In this document: positions 33,362-42,890 of the stretch, piece by piece
Layout: every line of letters starts with the position of its first letter
Numbering within the stretch: position 1 is the stretch's first letter
Assembly (NCBI RefSeq): GCF_024347615.1
Contig: NZ_AP025509.1
Location: 124,001 to 188,000 of the forward strand
Direction of reading: 5' to 3'
Length of the DNA stretch: 64,000 nucleotides
From: Vibrio splendidus
Lineage (GTDB): Bacteria > Pseudomonadota > Gammaproteobacteria > Enterobacterales > Vibrionaceae
The notes under the pieces: generated by a model
The model's input: the letters and a program-made list of their open reading frames with translations, nothing else
Database searches by the model: none
Told to the model about the DNA's origin: nothing
Program-made: the position numbers and the translations under genes

Positions 33362-34723
33362 TTATTGGCACAAGTTGATCACCGCTAAACCACCTAAAGA
33401 CGTTTCACGGTACTTCTTGTTCATGTCTTTACCTGTTTGGTACATGGTTGCGATAACCTTGTCTAACGAGATAAGACACTTGCTGGTGCGTTTTAGAGCC
33501 ATACGTGATGCGTTGATGGCTTTCATTGCACCCATTGCGTTACGCTCGATACATGGCACCTGAACAAGCCCGCCGATCGGATCGCATGTCATGCCCAGAG
33601 AGTGCTCCATTGCGATTTCAGCTGCGATACAGATTTGCTCGTTGCTGCCACCGCGCAAAGCGGTTAAGCCAGCAGCAGCCATTGATGAAGATACGCCGAC
33701 TTCACCCTGACAACCTACTTCTGCACCAGAAATTGAAGCATTGGTTTTGTATAGGATGCCGATAGCGCCAGAGACTGCCAAGAAGTCTTTCAGCTGCTTG
33801 GTGTCGAGCTCTTTAATGAAACGATGGTAGTACATTAATACCGCAGGAATAACGCCAGCCGCACCATTCGTTGGAGATGTTACCACTTGGCCACCCGCTG
33901 CGTTTTCTTCGCTTACAGCAAAGGCAAACAGGTTAATCCAATCCATGATCTCCATTGGATCATTTTCAATCGAAGCATTCGCCTCAAGCTTTTTCAAAAG
34001 AGCTGGCGCTCGACGGGTGACTTCTAGTCCGCCATCAAGAATACCTTCAGTATCAAAGCCACGCTGCATACACAGAGACATCACCTTCCAGATTTGGTCA
34101 GCTTTTTGGTCAATCACATCCATATCTTGGAAAGACACTTCATTGCGCAGGATTAAGCCACCAAGGCTAAGCCCTTGCTGCTCTGACAATTCAAGTAATT
34201 GGTCGGCAGAAGAAAAAGGGAACTCAACTTGTGTTTCTGCTTCTTGCTTGCCGTTTTGTAGCTCATCAGCGGTTGCGATAAAGCCACCACCAATCGAGTA
34301 GTACGTTTCCATATCTAGAAGACTACCGCTTGCGTCAAAGGCAGAGATAGTCATGCCATTTTCATGCAACGGAAGGTTAGTCTTGTGGAAAAGTAGGTCG
34401 CTTTCTACATCGAAATGAATTTCATGGTTACCGCTAACCAATAGAGATTTATCTTCAATCGCCTTGCGCATTGCTTGGTTAGCACTGGTAATCTTAATAG
34501 TGTCGGGGCGGTTACCGAGCAAACCTAACAAGGTCGCTCTGTCTGTGTGGTGACCAATACCCGTCAATGATAACGAGCCATATAAGTCGATTTGAATACG
34601 CTTCACTTGCTTAAGCTGAGCATCAATTTTTTGGGTAAAGTTAAACCCAGCGATCATTGGTCCATTTGTGTGGGAGCTGGACGGGCCAACCCCAATTTTG
34701 TAGATATCAAAAATAGACAGCAT
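33362..34723 (-). CDS. sdaA: L-serine ammonia-lyase (serine dehydratase), iron-sulfur type
   Basis: 453-aa single-chain enzyme converting L-serine to pyruvate and ammonia. The start MLSIFDIYKIGVGPSSSHTNGPM is the family signature, and later SISGAEVGCQGEVG and GMTCDPIGGLVQVPCIERN carry Cys residues that, with a further one near the C-terminus, bind the [4Fe-4S] cluster. Length equals that of E. coli SdaA. It flanks the island on its 3' side, with the stop codon only about 20 bp from the shared terminator, and appears intact. Confidence 0.93.
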   Translation of the reverse strand: MLSIFDIYKIGVGPSSSHTNGPMIAGFNFTQKIDAQLKQVKRIQIDLYGSLSLTGIGHHTDRATLLGLLGNRPDTIKITSANQAMRKAIEDKSLLVSGNHEIHFDVESDLLFHKTNLPLHENGMTISAFDASGSLLDMETYYSIGGGFIATADELQNGKQEAETQVEFPFSSADQLLELSEQQGLSLGGLILRNEVSFQDMDVIDQKADQIWKVMSLCMQRGFDTEGILDGGLEVTRRAPALLKKLEANASIENDPMEIMDWINLFAFAVSEENAAGGQVVTSPTNGAAGVIPAVLMYYHRFIKELDTKQLKDFLAVSGAIGILYKTNASISGAEVGCQGEVGVSSSMAAAGLTALRGGSNEQICIAAEIAMEHSLGMTCDPIGGLVQVPCIERNAMGAMKAINASRMALKRTSKCLISLDKVIATMYQTGKDMNKKYRETSLGGLAVINLCQ

Positions 34724-35034
34724 AGTAACTTCCTGTGAAGACGGTTCGATGAACGAACTCTGGTTAAAGTATATCTTTTGTTAACCTCACTTCTTTGAGT
34801 GAGCGTATTCTTTCAATGAGATTAATGTTAACAAGCGTGTAGTTCGATGAAATACAAGACCGTGCTATTTTTGCTTTATATAGCTGCACGTTGATTCTTG
34901 TGTACCTTAAGATGTTGCTATCAATAGTGAGCATTATTGCGAGCTACATTTAGGAATTTAAAAATACTTTTGTTAAGAACTATTGTATACATAATTCACT
35001 CCATCTAATCACTAAAACGAGACTTGAACATAAA
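34724..35034. other. Divergent promoter region of sdaA and ydcF-like gene
   Basis: 311 bp without a gene, containing the leftward sdaA leader and an AT-rich rightward promoter zone (TTGTTA near 34971, CATAAT near 34991). No repeat or operator stands out. Confidence 0.4.
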
Positions 35035-35913
35035 ATGAGCATTAATCACCTCCTTATTGTGCTAGGTAAGCGACTTAATGGGAATAAATTGACTGATGAA
35101 GGCATCAGTCGAGTTGATGCTTTGGTGGAGTATCTGGCGGGGCCTTTGGCAGAAGAGTCTATTCAGAAAACGGGTGTTGCATTTTGTGGTGGGGTGACAA
35201 AAGGTCAAACCACCTCTGAAGCGGATGCAATGCACCAGTATTTTCGAATTCTGGAAAGCCAGCGAGAATATCCGTTTTCCTTGGGGGCGATTTTGCTTGA
35301 GCAGAATTCGACAAATACGGTTGAGAACATTCAGAACTTAGCTTCAAAGATGATTGAAAGTGGACTGTTTACCCGCGGGCAGAGTGTGAAGGTGACGTTC
35401 GTTTCGAATGACTACCATTTACAACGTATTTTCGAGATCCAATCACTAATGGACGAACAAGGCTTGCTTAAGGTTTTGGTCGAGAAGTGCTCAGCACTTG
35501 GGGTGGAACTACAAATCGCTCCTCAGCTAGAAGCTCATGTTGCTGTGCCATATCCTCATCAAAATACTCAAGGGCAATTGTTTTTGTGGATGGATGTGCT
35601 GACAACCTATCGAGTTTATCTTGAAGGTGTTTCTGCGGGCACATTCAAGCGAGATTTGGAGTTAGTTAGGGGGGAGCCTGAAAGACTGTCGTTGGAGTCA
35701 CTGATAGCTGTAAAGGCGTTAGTAAAGGGGGCACCTCATTTTGACATCGTCGACAGCTTACTCCCAGTATTGGAGGGCTGTATCCAGCAGACTTCCGTGG
35801 GTACCGACATAAAAAAAGTCAGGGAATACCTAGCTCTACTAGATACTAACCTGACTTTATTGAATCGTTATTTAGACCCGGAATCGGATCACACACATCG
35901 CTGGTGGCGATAG
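35035..35913 (+). CDS. YdcF/DUF218-family protein
   Basis: 292 aa. The N-terminal half is a DUF218-like Rossmannoid domain: LLIVLGKRLNGNKLTDEGISRVDAL, then FCGGVTKGQTTSEADAM, LEQNSTNTVENIQNLA and VTFVSNDYHLQRI, the four conserved blocks of the family. The C-terminal 130 residues are helical and specific to a smaller group. No signal peptide or membrane helix, so it is cytoplasmic, unlike ElyC/SanA. The biochemical role of YdcF proteins is unsettled, with nucleotide or SAM binding suggested. Confidence 0.75.
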   Translation: MSINHLLIVLGKRLNGNKLTDEGISRVDALVEYLAGPLAEESIQKTGVAFCGGVTKGQTTSEADAMHQYFRILESQREYPFSLGAILLEQNSTNTVENIQNLASKMIESGLFTRGQSVKVTFVSNDYHLQRIFEIQSLMDEQGLLKVLVEKCSALGVELQIAPQLEAHVAVPYPHQNTQGQLFLWMDVLTTYRVYLEGVSAGTFKRDLELVRGEPERLSLESLIAVKALVKGAPHFDIVDSLLPVLEGCIQQTSVGTDIKKVREYLALLDTNLTLLNRYLDPESDHTHRWWR

Positions 35914-35917
35914 ATGT

Positions 35918-36595
35918 TTATTTCTTTCTCGTGATGCCAATAACGGTCTTTAAGCTTGCAAACGCAATCAGGCAGTAAGCCAAAAGTTCAGTGCCTTCTT
36001 CTGCGATGTTTTTAACCACGCGAACATAATCATCGCCCATAACATTGTGCCAAAAGCTGCCCATGCCAAATAGACGAGAGAACACCAACAGTAGCATTAC
36101 GCCAGTAACGAGTAAGTTCATGTGTGGGGAAGCAAGAATAAGCGCAAGCTGATCAATGGTTCTTTTACCATTCTTAATCGCATAGAAAATTGCACTGCCA
36201 GCAACCAATAGGGCAGGGACAACCCATGCACCATGTACGATCTTGTCGAACCAAAAATCCATTTCACGAATGAACAACACTGCGAAGAATGCGCTGATAA
36301 GAAGAGCTGCGTGCTTAACTTCGCGCTTCTCTCTTGCTAAATAAGCAAAAGAGCCAGACGTCACGATAAGCAGTAACTGTTGCAGCATTTCGGTCGCCGA
36401 GATCTCACCAACATTGCCATTCAACAATACAAAATCAATTCGAAGTGCAAGGTTTGCGACAATGCCTATCGCTAAAACAACGAGAGCTGTTTGGCATCGT
36501 TTGTAGATCACTTGAGATGTCGACTGGGAAAGGGTGAACTCTGGCAGTTCAAACGACATTGGAGTTTGTTCATTGGTTTTAGGTTGGCTTTTCAT
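35918..36595 (-). CDS. Conserved integral membrane protein of unknown function
   Basis: 225 aa with about six hydrophobic helices after a 30-residue polar N-terminus. Charged residues lie inside or beside helices (FIREMDFWFDKIVHGAW, EEGTELLAYCLIAFASLK), which often means a functional site, perhaps metal or proton related. I do not recognise the family. It converges on the ydcF-like gene with only 4 bp between stop codons. Confidence 0.6.
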   Translation of the reverse strand: MKSQPKTNEQTPMSFELPEFTLSQSTSQVIYKRCQTALVVLAIGIVANLALRIDFVLLNGNVGEISATEMLQQLLLIVTSGSFAYLAREKREVKHAALLISAFFAVLFIREMDFWFDKIVHGAWVVPALLVAGSAIFYAIKNGKRTIDQLALILASPHMNLLVTGVMLLLVFSRLFGMGSFWHNVMGDDYVRVVKNIAEEGTELLAYCLIAFASLKTVIGITRKK

Positions 36596-36806
36596 AGTAA
36601 TTCAATGTGTAAATATTTGTAACGGGCAGGCATTCTATCGGCCTAGGTTAGGCTAATGTCAGAGCTATGTCAGAAATAAAACAGCGTTCAATTGGTGTGT
36701 GTGTACGGTAAACCGCTGCCTTATGGCAGGCAGTTTACGTAACATAATTGAATTTTTAGGGGGAGGGTTTTAAAGCGTTGATATTGGAAACTTGTAATAG
36801 AAGTTA

Positions 36807-37061
36807 TTACTTTTCAGTTTCTTGCTCATGGTTATTGCGGTAGTACTCCCATTGCTCGATACGTTCACCGTCATCGAATACACAGTAAGTTGTACGCTGA
36901 TTGTTTTCAGTAACCGTGTCTAATTCACCGTCCTGTTGAACACAATAAACCGCTGCGGGGTTAGCGACTGAAACACGTTGGCCTTCGCTATATTCTGCAT
37001 AGTCGTTTGCACAACCGCCTAATACAACGGCACATACAGCCATCAAACCAATTTTCTTCAT
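36807..37061 (-). CDS. Small DUF333 lipoprotein
   Basis: 84 aa. The signal peptide MKKIGLMAVCAVVLGGC has a lipobox with Cys17. The mature part ANPAAVYCVQQDGELDTVTENN and YCVFDDGERIEQWEYYRNN is a complete DUF333 domain, whose members are often annotated as putative hemolysins without proof. Two conserved Cys may pair. AGGAG precedes the ATG. It stands alone. Confidence 0.82.
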   Translation of the reverse strand: MKKIGLMAVCAVVLGGCANDYAEYSEGQRVSVANPAAVYCVQQDGELDTVTENNQRTTYCVFDDGERIEQWEYYRNNHEQETEK

Positions 37062-37431
37062 GTCTATCTCCTACGTGATAACTCTATAATCGAATGCGTT
37101 AAGTTCTACAGAACCAAATGAGAAGCTCTATGAAATTAGTATATTTTAGATTTCAGAAAAGGTTGTCCTAATTTGGTCAAGATATTGAAATAGGTTGATA
37201 TTTCGCTATTTTTAAGTGCTTTTTGAGTGTTTGATCAGGCTGACATAGCTGATGTTATAGCAGGAACGGCCTCCGTCAATAAGGCATTACTTGATGGTTA
37301 TTTTGACTCGATAGCCGTGGGCGAACAGCGATCAAAAGCAGAGGGTATGTGTTCTTGTGGGGGACGGAGAAACTCGAATCTATTGATGATTATGATATGA
37401 TGCCGCCAAATTCAGTAGAGCAGTCAGAATC
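37062..37431. other. Gap before the Nudix gene, with a short orphan frame
   Basis: At 37227-37400 a GTG-started frame of 57 codons (FDQADIADVIAGTASVNKALL, then DGYFDSIAVGEQRSKAEG) has protein-like composition, ending just before the Nudix gene. It lacks a ribosome site and begins right after a stop codon, so it is more likely the remnant of a lost gene than an active one. Nothing else stands out. Confidence 0.25.
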
Positions 37432-37950
37432 ATGAGACACCTAAAAACCACCATCCACCCTGATATCGATCATCTAGACAATAAAACGGTATACAAGCGT
37501 AATGCTGCCCGCGCCATTGTATTAGATGGTGAAGACATTCTGATGCTCTATACAGAGCGTTATCACGACTACACCATTCCTGGTGGTGGTTTGGATGAAG
37601 GTGAAGATGTGATTGCTGGTATGGTGCGTGAACTCGAAGAAGAGACAGGCGCGAAGAATATCCATAGCATTAAGCCGTTTGGCATTTTTGAAGAGTTCCG
37701 TCCTTGGTATAAAGACGGTGCGGATATGATGCATATGATCTCTTACTGCTACTCATGCAAGATTGATCGCGAGCTGGGTGAAACGGCTTACGAAGATTAT
37801 GAAGTGAAAAATGGGATGAAGCCGGTTTGGATGAATATCCATGAAGCGATCGCTCACAATGAAAAGACCATGGCTGAGAGCTCTAAGAAGGGCATGAGCA
37901 TTGAACGTGAAACCTTTTTGCTGCATTTAATTGCCAAAGAGATGCTTTAG
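37432..37950 (+). CDS. Nudix hydrolase
   Basis: 172 aa with a complete Nudix box, GGLDEGEDVIAGMVRELEEE followed by TGA, matching G-x5-E-x7-R-E-U-x-E-E-x-G-U at about residues 48-70; it binds the catalytic divalent cation. The N-terminus RNAARAIVLDGEDILMLYTERYHDYTIPGGG is the usual first strand and substrate-side loop. It hydrolyses a nucleoside diphosphate-linked compound; the substrate cannot be inferred. A GC-rich hairpin follows. Confidence 0.85.
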   Translation: MRHLKTTIHPDIDHLDNKTVYKRNAARAIVLDGEDILMLYTERYHDYTIPGGGLDEGEDVIAGMVRELEEETGAKNIHSIKPFGIFEEFRPWYKDGADMMHMISYCYSCKIDRELGETAYEDYEVKNGMKPVWMNIHEAIAHNEKTMAESSKKGMSIERETFLLHLIAKEML

Positions 37951-37982
37951 CCTTTATCAGTACAAGCCTGTTAAGCTATTTA

Positions 37983-38006
37983 TTTGCCGCCACTTTTGGC
38001 GGCAAA
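37983..38006 (+). terminator. Hairpin after Nudix gene
   Basis: TTTGCCGCC and GGCGGCAAA pair perfectly over 9 bp with a 6-base loop. Only AAAGTTG follows, so termination efficiency is uncertain. Confidence 0.5.
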
Positions 38007-38177
38007 GTTGTTTCTAGCAATGCTAAAATGTAATAGCGGTAATCAATTATTGAATATGGTTGATATTGTCAACTAAGTAATTTTAATGTATCTTTAGCTC
38101 AGTGATGACCCTATCTAGCTAGCTGCCCGGTCATATCGCTAGTTCTCGCTGTGAGCCTGCCCTAAACAAAGAATACT

Positions 38178-39941
38178 ATGAATAAAAGACAGTTTATTGC
38201 CCATTATCTGCGCATGAATCGCACCTCGTACTTACTGGCGATTGTGTTCATTTTTCTCGTCAACTGGTTACAAGTAGAGATCCCTCGTTATATCCAATTG
38301 GCGATAGATTTGATTGATGACGCTTCTTCAACTGGCCATCAGCAGCTGCAAAGCTATGTTTGGATTGTAGTCGGCATGTCTGTCGCCATGGTGGTGGTGA
38401 GAATTCTGTCTCGTATCTATGCGCTTAATCCGGGGCGAATTACAGAAGCAGAGCTCAAAAGTACACTTCTACAAAAGTTGAATCGCTTACCAAGCAGCTT
38501 TCACGAACGCTTTGCTTCAGGTCGACTGATCTCGATTATCAACAATGACCTTAGTGGCATTCGACTGCTGTTTGGTGTCGGCTTCTTGCAGTTCTTCAAT
38601 GCGTTGCTTGCGTTGTCGCTGACGCCTCTTTACATGTGGCGCATATCGCCAGAACTCACACTGTATTCGATCATTCCTATCTCAATCGCTTTTGTGATTT
38701 TCCGTGTGGGCTTCAAGCGTATGAAAACACTGCATTTAGAGCACATGAAACGTCTACAAAACTTGTCTGCTCAGCTAATGAGTTACCTGTCTGGGATTGA
38801 TTTGATTAAGAGCCAGCAGATGTCACCTTGGGTGAAAACCGAAACTGAAAAGCTTAACCAGTTATTGCTTGAGTGCCGCCTTAAAATTACACGTATTCAA
38901 GTCTTCTTTATGCCGGTACTCGACTACGCCAATGACCTGATGAAAATCATCATTCTTGGGCTTGGTGGCTACATGTTAATGAGACAAGAGCTAACCCTCG
39001 GTGAGATTACTGCTTTCCTAACTTACTCTGTTTTACTGGCTATGCCATTGATGCAACTTGGCAGAATCGCGACCATTTATCAGCGAGGCATGGTAGGTAT
39101 TCAGAGTGCACAGACCATTCTTAATGCCAAAGTCCCAGAGCTTGATGAAGATAAGCTCACTGAGTTAGATGTTGAATCGCTGAAGGGAAAAACGTTTTCC
39201 GTTCGCAACCTCAGCTTCAGCTATTCAGGTGAAGACCGTCTGATTCTTGATGACATCAGCTTTGATATTCCAGTTGGTAAGAAAGTGGGTGTGCTAGGTG
39301 GAATCGGAGCGGGTAAAACGACATTAGTGAACTGCTTGAACCATCACTTGGATGTACCAGAAAGTTCGGTTTTTCTTGGCGAAAGAGATGTCACTAGCTT
39401 CTCACGCAGTGACTTGCGCCGTTACGTGAAAACCGTGACTCAAGACCCTTTCCTGTTTTCAGCAACCGTCGAGGATAATATCCGCTTTGGCAGCTTAGAT
39501 ACTGACTTGGCAAAGAGTCAGGTTGATGAAGTGCTGGAGCTCAGCCAGTTGGCGAGTGACGTTACTCGTTTTGAGCATGGTGACCAAACCTTAGTCGGTG
39601 AGAAAGGGATCATGCTGTCAGGCGGCCAGAAGCAGCGCTTAAGTATTGCGCGTGCTTTATTGCAACCCACCGATCTGATCATCATGGATAACGTTCTATC
39701 GGCCGTCGACTATGAAACAGAACGAAAGATCTTGGAAGGCTTGTTTAAGCGCTTGGAAAATCAATCAGTACTTGTGGTTTCACACCGTGTTAATGCCCTT
39801 GAATATATGGATGAAATCATCGTGTTGAACGAAGGTAAGGTGATCGCGAAGGGCGACCATGCAACGTTATTGAAAACGTGTGATTACTATTACGATACAT
39901 GGCAGTTACAGCAGAATGAAACGGAGGCAGCAGCATGTTAA
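38178..39941 (+). CDS. ABC exporter half-transporter A (degenerate ATP site), MdlA-like
   Basis: 587 aa: a six-helix exporter domain (residues about 15-310) and an ATPase domain. Walker A is GGIGAGKT, the Q-loop is in VTQDPFLFSATVEDNIRFG, and the signature LSGGQKQR is canonical. In Walker B, LIIMDNVLSAVD, the catalytic Glu is replaced by Asn. It overlaps its partner gene by 7 bp, as expected for a heterodimer such as MdlAB/LmrCD. Substrate unknown; multidrug or lipid export is usual for the family. Confidence 0.83.
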   Translation: MNKRQFIAHYLRMNRTSYLLAIVFIFLVNWLQVEIPRYIQLAIDLIDDASSTGHQQLQSYVWIVVGMSVAMVVVRILSRIYALNPGRITEAELKSTLLQKLNRLPSSFHERFASGRLISIINNDLSGIRLLFGVGFLQFFNALLALSLTPLYMWRISPELTLYSIIPISIAFVIFRVGFKRMKTLHLEHMKRLQNLSAQLMSYLSGIDLIKSQQMSPWVKTETEKLNQLLLECRLKITRIQVFFMPVLDYANDLMKIIILGLGGYMLMRQELTLGEITAFLTYSVLLAMPLMQLGRIATIYQRGMVGIQSAQTILNAKVPELDEDKLTELDVESLKGKTFSVRNLSFSYSGEDRLILDDISFDIPVGKKVGVLGGIGAGKTTLVNCLNHHLDVPESSVFLGERDVTSFSRSDLRRYVKTVTQDPFLFSATVEDNIRFGSLDTDLAKSQVDEVLELSQLASDVTRFEHGDQTLVGEKGIMLSGGQKQRLSIARALLQPTDLIIMDNVLSAVDYETERKILEGLFKRLENQSVLVVSHRVNALEYMDEIIVLNEGKVIAKGDHATLLKTCDYYYDTWQLQQNETEAAAC

Positions 39942-41719
39942 AAGGTGTTGATCTCAAGTACCTCAAGCACTTTTTTAAGTTTGCTAAGAAATACAAACGC
40001 TCTGCGATTCTGGGCATCGCTATGCTTCCTCTCTCTGTCATCACGAGCTTGTTGTTCCCTTGGCTGATCATTCAAGTTATTGATGTTCACCTGAGCCATG
40101 GGGATATGGATGGACTGCTCGAGTATGTATTCTATCTCGTTGCCGTGCTGGTGGCGAGCTATGTGGTGGATACCACCTATTCGTACAACCTGCGTAAAAC
40201 CGGGCAATACACGATAACTGACATGCGCTCAGTGTTGTTTGCTCGCGTGCTCAAACTGCCGCGCAGCTATTTTGATAACACACCGATTGGTGTAACGCTT
40301 TCACGATTAACCAGTGATTTGGAAACCATCGGCGAGACATTTGTTCAGTCGGTTGTAGGGCTAGTTAAAGACAGCATCAATACCATTGCTCTGTTGGTGA
40401 TGATGTTCTTCATTGATTGGCAGTTAACGATGATTGTGTTGATCATTATGCCGCCAGTGATGTATTTGACGGTGTATGTGAGAAACCGACTTCGTGCTCT
40501 CTATAAGGTGACTCGTTCTTCGCTGGCTCGCGGTATTGGCTTTTTACAAGAAGTCTTATTTGGCATGAAAACGGTTCAGATGTATCGAGCCGAAGAACAA
40601 GTAGAACAACGCTACCAAGGCTATACTGATGAGTTTCTGAGAGCACAGAAGAAAATCAATAAATACGATGCGATTTTGTTCTCGTTTATCTCGGGCATTA
40701 CCTCAATCACGATCGCAATTATGATCTGGTATGGCTCTGAGCAAGTGATAGAAGGGGCACTCACCTTGGGTGTGTTGATCGCATTCATCAACACTTTAGA
40801 AAAAGTGTTTGTTCCGATCCGTGACTTTACTTCGCAGATCGCTTCGATTCAGAGTTCATTTGCAGCGTTTGACCATATTGAAGAGTTGTTTGTTGAGCCG
40901 ACTGAAGAGGAAGGACGCAACCTGCTACCATCTAACAAGGTTGAGAAACAGCTCGAACAGTTTGTGAGCCTTGAGTTTAATAATGTGAGCTTCCGTTACA
41001 AAGACGACTCTCCCTACGTTCTAAAGAATGTCTCGTTTGTATTGGAGAAAGGGCATCAAATCGCGCTTGTCGGTTCGACGGGGTCGGGCAAGTCGACGAT
41101 TCTGCGTCTGATCTCTAAAACCTACCAAGACTATGAAGGCAGCATTTTGTTGAATGGAATAGAGCTGTCGCAGATCTCTAGTGAAGACTCTGCTCATTTG
41201 TTCTCAATGATGATGCAAGATGTACACTTGTTTGAAGAGACAATCCAATTCAATATCGCACTGGGCAAAACGCATCTATCTAGAACTGAGGTTGAACAAG
41301 CAGCACGCTATGTGTACGCCGATAAGTTTATTGAACAATTGCCACAAGGTTATGACTTCAACTTGGAAAAGAACGGCTCCAATTTGTCGGTAGGGCAAAC
41401 GCAGCTTATTTCGTTTGCTAGAGCGGTTGCACAAGGTGGACAACTGATGATGCTTGATGAGGCGACCAGCTCGGTAGATTCAATCACCGAAGACCTCATC
41501 CAAAAAGCGATGCAGCGTCTGTTTAAGGAAAAAACCGTGATTGCGATTGCACACCGTTTGAGTACCGTTCGTCACTCGGATACGATTCTGGTATTGGAAC
41601 AGGGTGAAATTGTTGAGCAAGGTAATCATCAACAGCTAGTCGCACACAATGGAATTTATGCTGGCTTGTTACAAGAGTCGATTGTCGAAACGAACGATTC
41701 CCAAGTTACGGTAGCCTGA
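39935..41719 (+). CDS. ABC exporter half-transporter B (catalytic), MdlB-like
   Basis: 594 aa with a six-helix exporter domain and an ATPase domain: Walker A GSTGSGKS, Walker B LMMLDEATSSVD with the catalytic Glu intact, and H-loop IAIAHRLST. Its signature is LSVGQ rather than LSGGQ. That change lies opposite the Asn-containing Walker B of the partner, so the heterodimer has one degenerate and one working ATP site, the known pattern of asymmetric exporters. Confidence 0.83.
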   Translation: MLKGVDLKYLKHFFKFAKKYKRSAILGIAMLPLSVITSLLFPWLIIQVIDVHLSHGDMDGLLEYVFYLVAVLVASYVVDTTYSYNLRKTGQYTITDMRSVLFARVLKLPRSYFDNTPIGVTLSRLTSDLETIGETFVQSVVGLVKDSINTIALLVMMFFIDWQLTMIVLIIMPPVMYLTVYVRNRLRALYKVTRSSLARGIGFLQEVLFGMKTVQMYRAEEQVEQRYQGYTDEFLRAQKKINKYDAILFSFISGITSITIAIMIWYGSEQVIEGALTLGVLIAFINTLEKVFVPIRDFTSQIASIQSSFAAFDHIEELFVEPTEEEGRNLLPSNKVEKQLEQFVSLEFNNVSFRYKDDSPYVLKNVSFVLEKGHQIALVGSTGSGKSTILRLISKTYQDYEGSILLNGIELSQISSEDSAHLFSMMMQDVHLFEETIQFNIALGKTHLSRTEVEQAARYVYADKFIEQLPQGYDFNLEKNGSNLSVGQTQLISFARAVAQGGQLMMLDEATSSVDSITEDLIQKAMQRLFKEKTVIAIAHRLSTVRHSDTILVLEQGEIVEQGNHQQLVAHNGIYAGLLQESIVETNDSQVTVA

Positions 41720-41744
41720 TTGCCTCAAATCAGGCTGTTGTTTT
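41713..41744 (+). terminator. Terminator of the ABC exporter operon
   Basis: AGCCTGATT, overlapping the stop codon, pairs perfectly with AATCAGGCT, followed by a T-rich stretch. Confidence 0.75.
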
Positions 41745-41872
41745 CGATAGGACAAACTGGCCTTGCCTATGCTTCTCCAGTTTCTATTGTTTTCTAATAT
41801 TCCCAATAGGTTAGGGAAATTAAACATATTTTTCGATTATTAATATGTTATGATCTCCCTACTACTAAAGGG

Positions 41873-41886
41873 GTGTCTTCGGGCAT
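41873..41886 (+). other. UUCG tetraloop hairpin in the leader of the next gene
   Basis: GTGTC-TTCG-GGCAT forms a 5-bp stem closed by the very stable cUUCGg loop, 55 bp before the ATG at 41941. The leader (about 41850-41940) seems structured, but I recognise no riboswitch class. Confidence 0.4.
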
Positions 41887-41940
41887 CGGGATGTATGCGA
41901 GCAAAACGTAAGTGCTTGTGTCAGTCACTTTCTGGCGAAT

Positions 41941-42219
41941 ATGGAATCGAAGATGTTGTTGGAAGAAATTGTAGAAATTATCGAATTAACCGACTCAGAC
42001 CATTTATCTCAAGCAATGGAACTGTTTAACGAGCATGGTTTTGTTGATGCTGAGTCTTTACCTTTTATGAATGTTGTTTTTGAAACAGCACCGGATCACC
42101 TTGCGAAGAAGTTGTCGCAGATTGGTTTTAAAGGTTTAGTGCAAGTCGAAAAGAATGAAGATGCATCGGGCTTCACCATTATTGATGCTGACCGTGTTCT
42201 GCTGAAAGACTCTGCTTAG
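41941..42219 (+). CDS. Conserved small protein of unknown function
   Basis: 92 aa, acidic, probably cytoplasmic, with no membrane helix (LLEEIVEIIELTDSDHLSQAMELFNEHGFVDAESLPF...). The second half reads like two beta strands around a helix. An internal ATG at 41953 is an alternative start, and neither has a strong ribosome site. I do not recognise the family. It precedes another uncharacterised gene by 98 bp. Confidence 0.55.
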   Translation: MESKMLLEEIVEIIELTDSDHLSQAMELFNEHGFVDAESLPFMNVVFETAPDHLAKKLSQIGFKGLVQVEKNEDASGFTIIDADRVLLKDSA

Positions 42220-42317
42220 CTGTAAGATTCTTCTTAATGACAAGAATAAGATTCAGCTTAATGAAAAGACTCTATCCAGTTCAGTAACACCCGTTATGAT
42301 TATTTGAGGTTAACACA

Positions 42318-42752
42318 GTGACAACAGCAACCGTTTCATCAACAGAGCAACACATTTCCAATGAACATGCGCTTTTAGGTGCATCGTTATTAGCGTCTCA
42401 AAAAGTTGAGTTGGCTCTGTTCAGTGTTATCTCTAAATTAGCTAAAGCACTGCCAAAGGAACAACAACAGTCGTTAGGTTTGGATTTGGATACCTTTTTA
42501 AGGGAAAAGCCAAGTGAGCAAGCCTCCACGCTGAGCCTATACGAACAGACGTTTGGTGAGCAACTTCCTTTAAAGACAAATGAAATCAGCGATTTTATTT
42601 ATCACCGAAACTTGGTAACTCGTGGCTTTTGGCGTGTGACTGGGGCTGATGTTAAAGGCGGTGAGAAGCTAGCGAACCCAGATCTTTATTTAAAAGAGTT
42701 CTTGGCCAAGTGTGAATACTGGCAAGTGATGATTGATACTCAAACCAAGTAA
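42318..42752 (+). CDS. Conserved hypothetical protein
   Basis: 144 aa, mostly helical, soluble. The N-terminal half (EHALLGASLLASQKVELALFSVISKLAKAL) and the segment ISDFIYHRNLVTRGFWRVTGADVKGGEKL look conserved in style, but no family is recognised. GAGGT precedes the GTG or ATG region of the start, and a strong terminator follows, so it is a real transcription unit. Confidence 0.6.
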   Translation: MTTATVSSTEQHISNEHALLGASLLASQKVELALFSVISKLAKALPKEQQQSLGLDLDTFLREKPSEQASTLSLYEQTFGEQLPLKTNEISDFIYHRNLVTRGFWRVTGADVKGGEKLANPDLYLKEFLAKCEYWQVMIDTQTK

Positions 42753-42767
42753 TCAAATTGAAATAAG

Positions 42768-42799
42768 AAAGCCATAGCGTACATGCTATGGCTTTTTTA
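42768..42799 (+). terminator. Rho-independent terminator
   Basis: AAAGCCATAGC and GCTATGGCTTT pair over 11 bp around a 6-base loop and end in six T, 16 bp after the stop. Confidence 0.9.
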
Positions 42800-42890
42800 T
42801 TTGTGTAAACCATGCTGTATTTTTTAAAGCAGATGATTACCACGAATACTGAGAACATCACTGATATTACTTTAAATATCCCTCCAAAAT

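Noticed and set aside
14908..33364. TAATATCACTA (14908-14918) and TAGTGGTGTTA (33354-33364) as att sites
   Set aside because: Only 9 of 11 positions match and in inverted orientation, whereas att cores should be direct repeats. Too weak to define the ends.
41850..41940. Known riboswitch before the 92-aa gene
   Set aside because: A stable UUCG hairpin is present, but no conserved core of a riboswitch class could be recognised.
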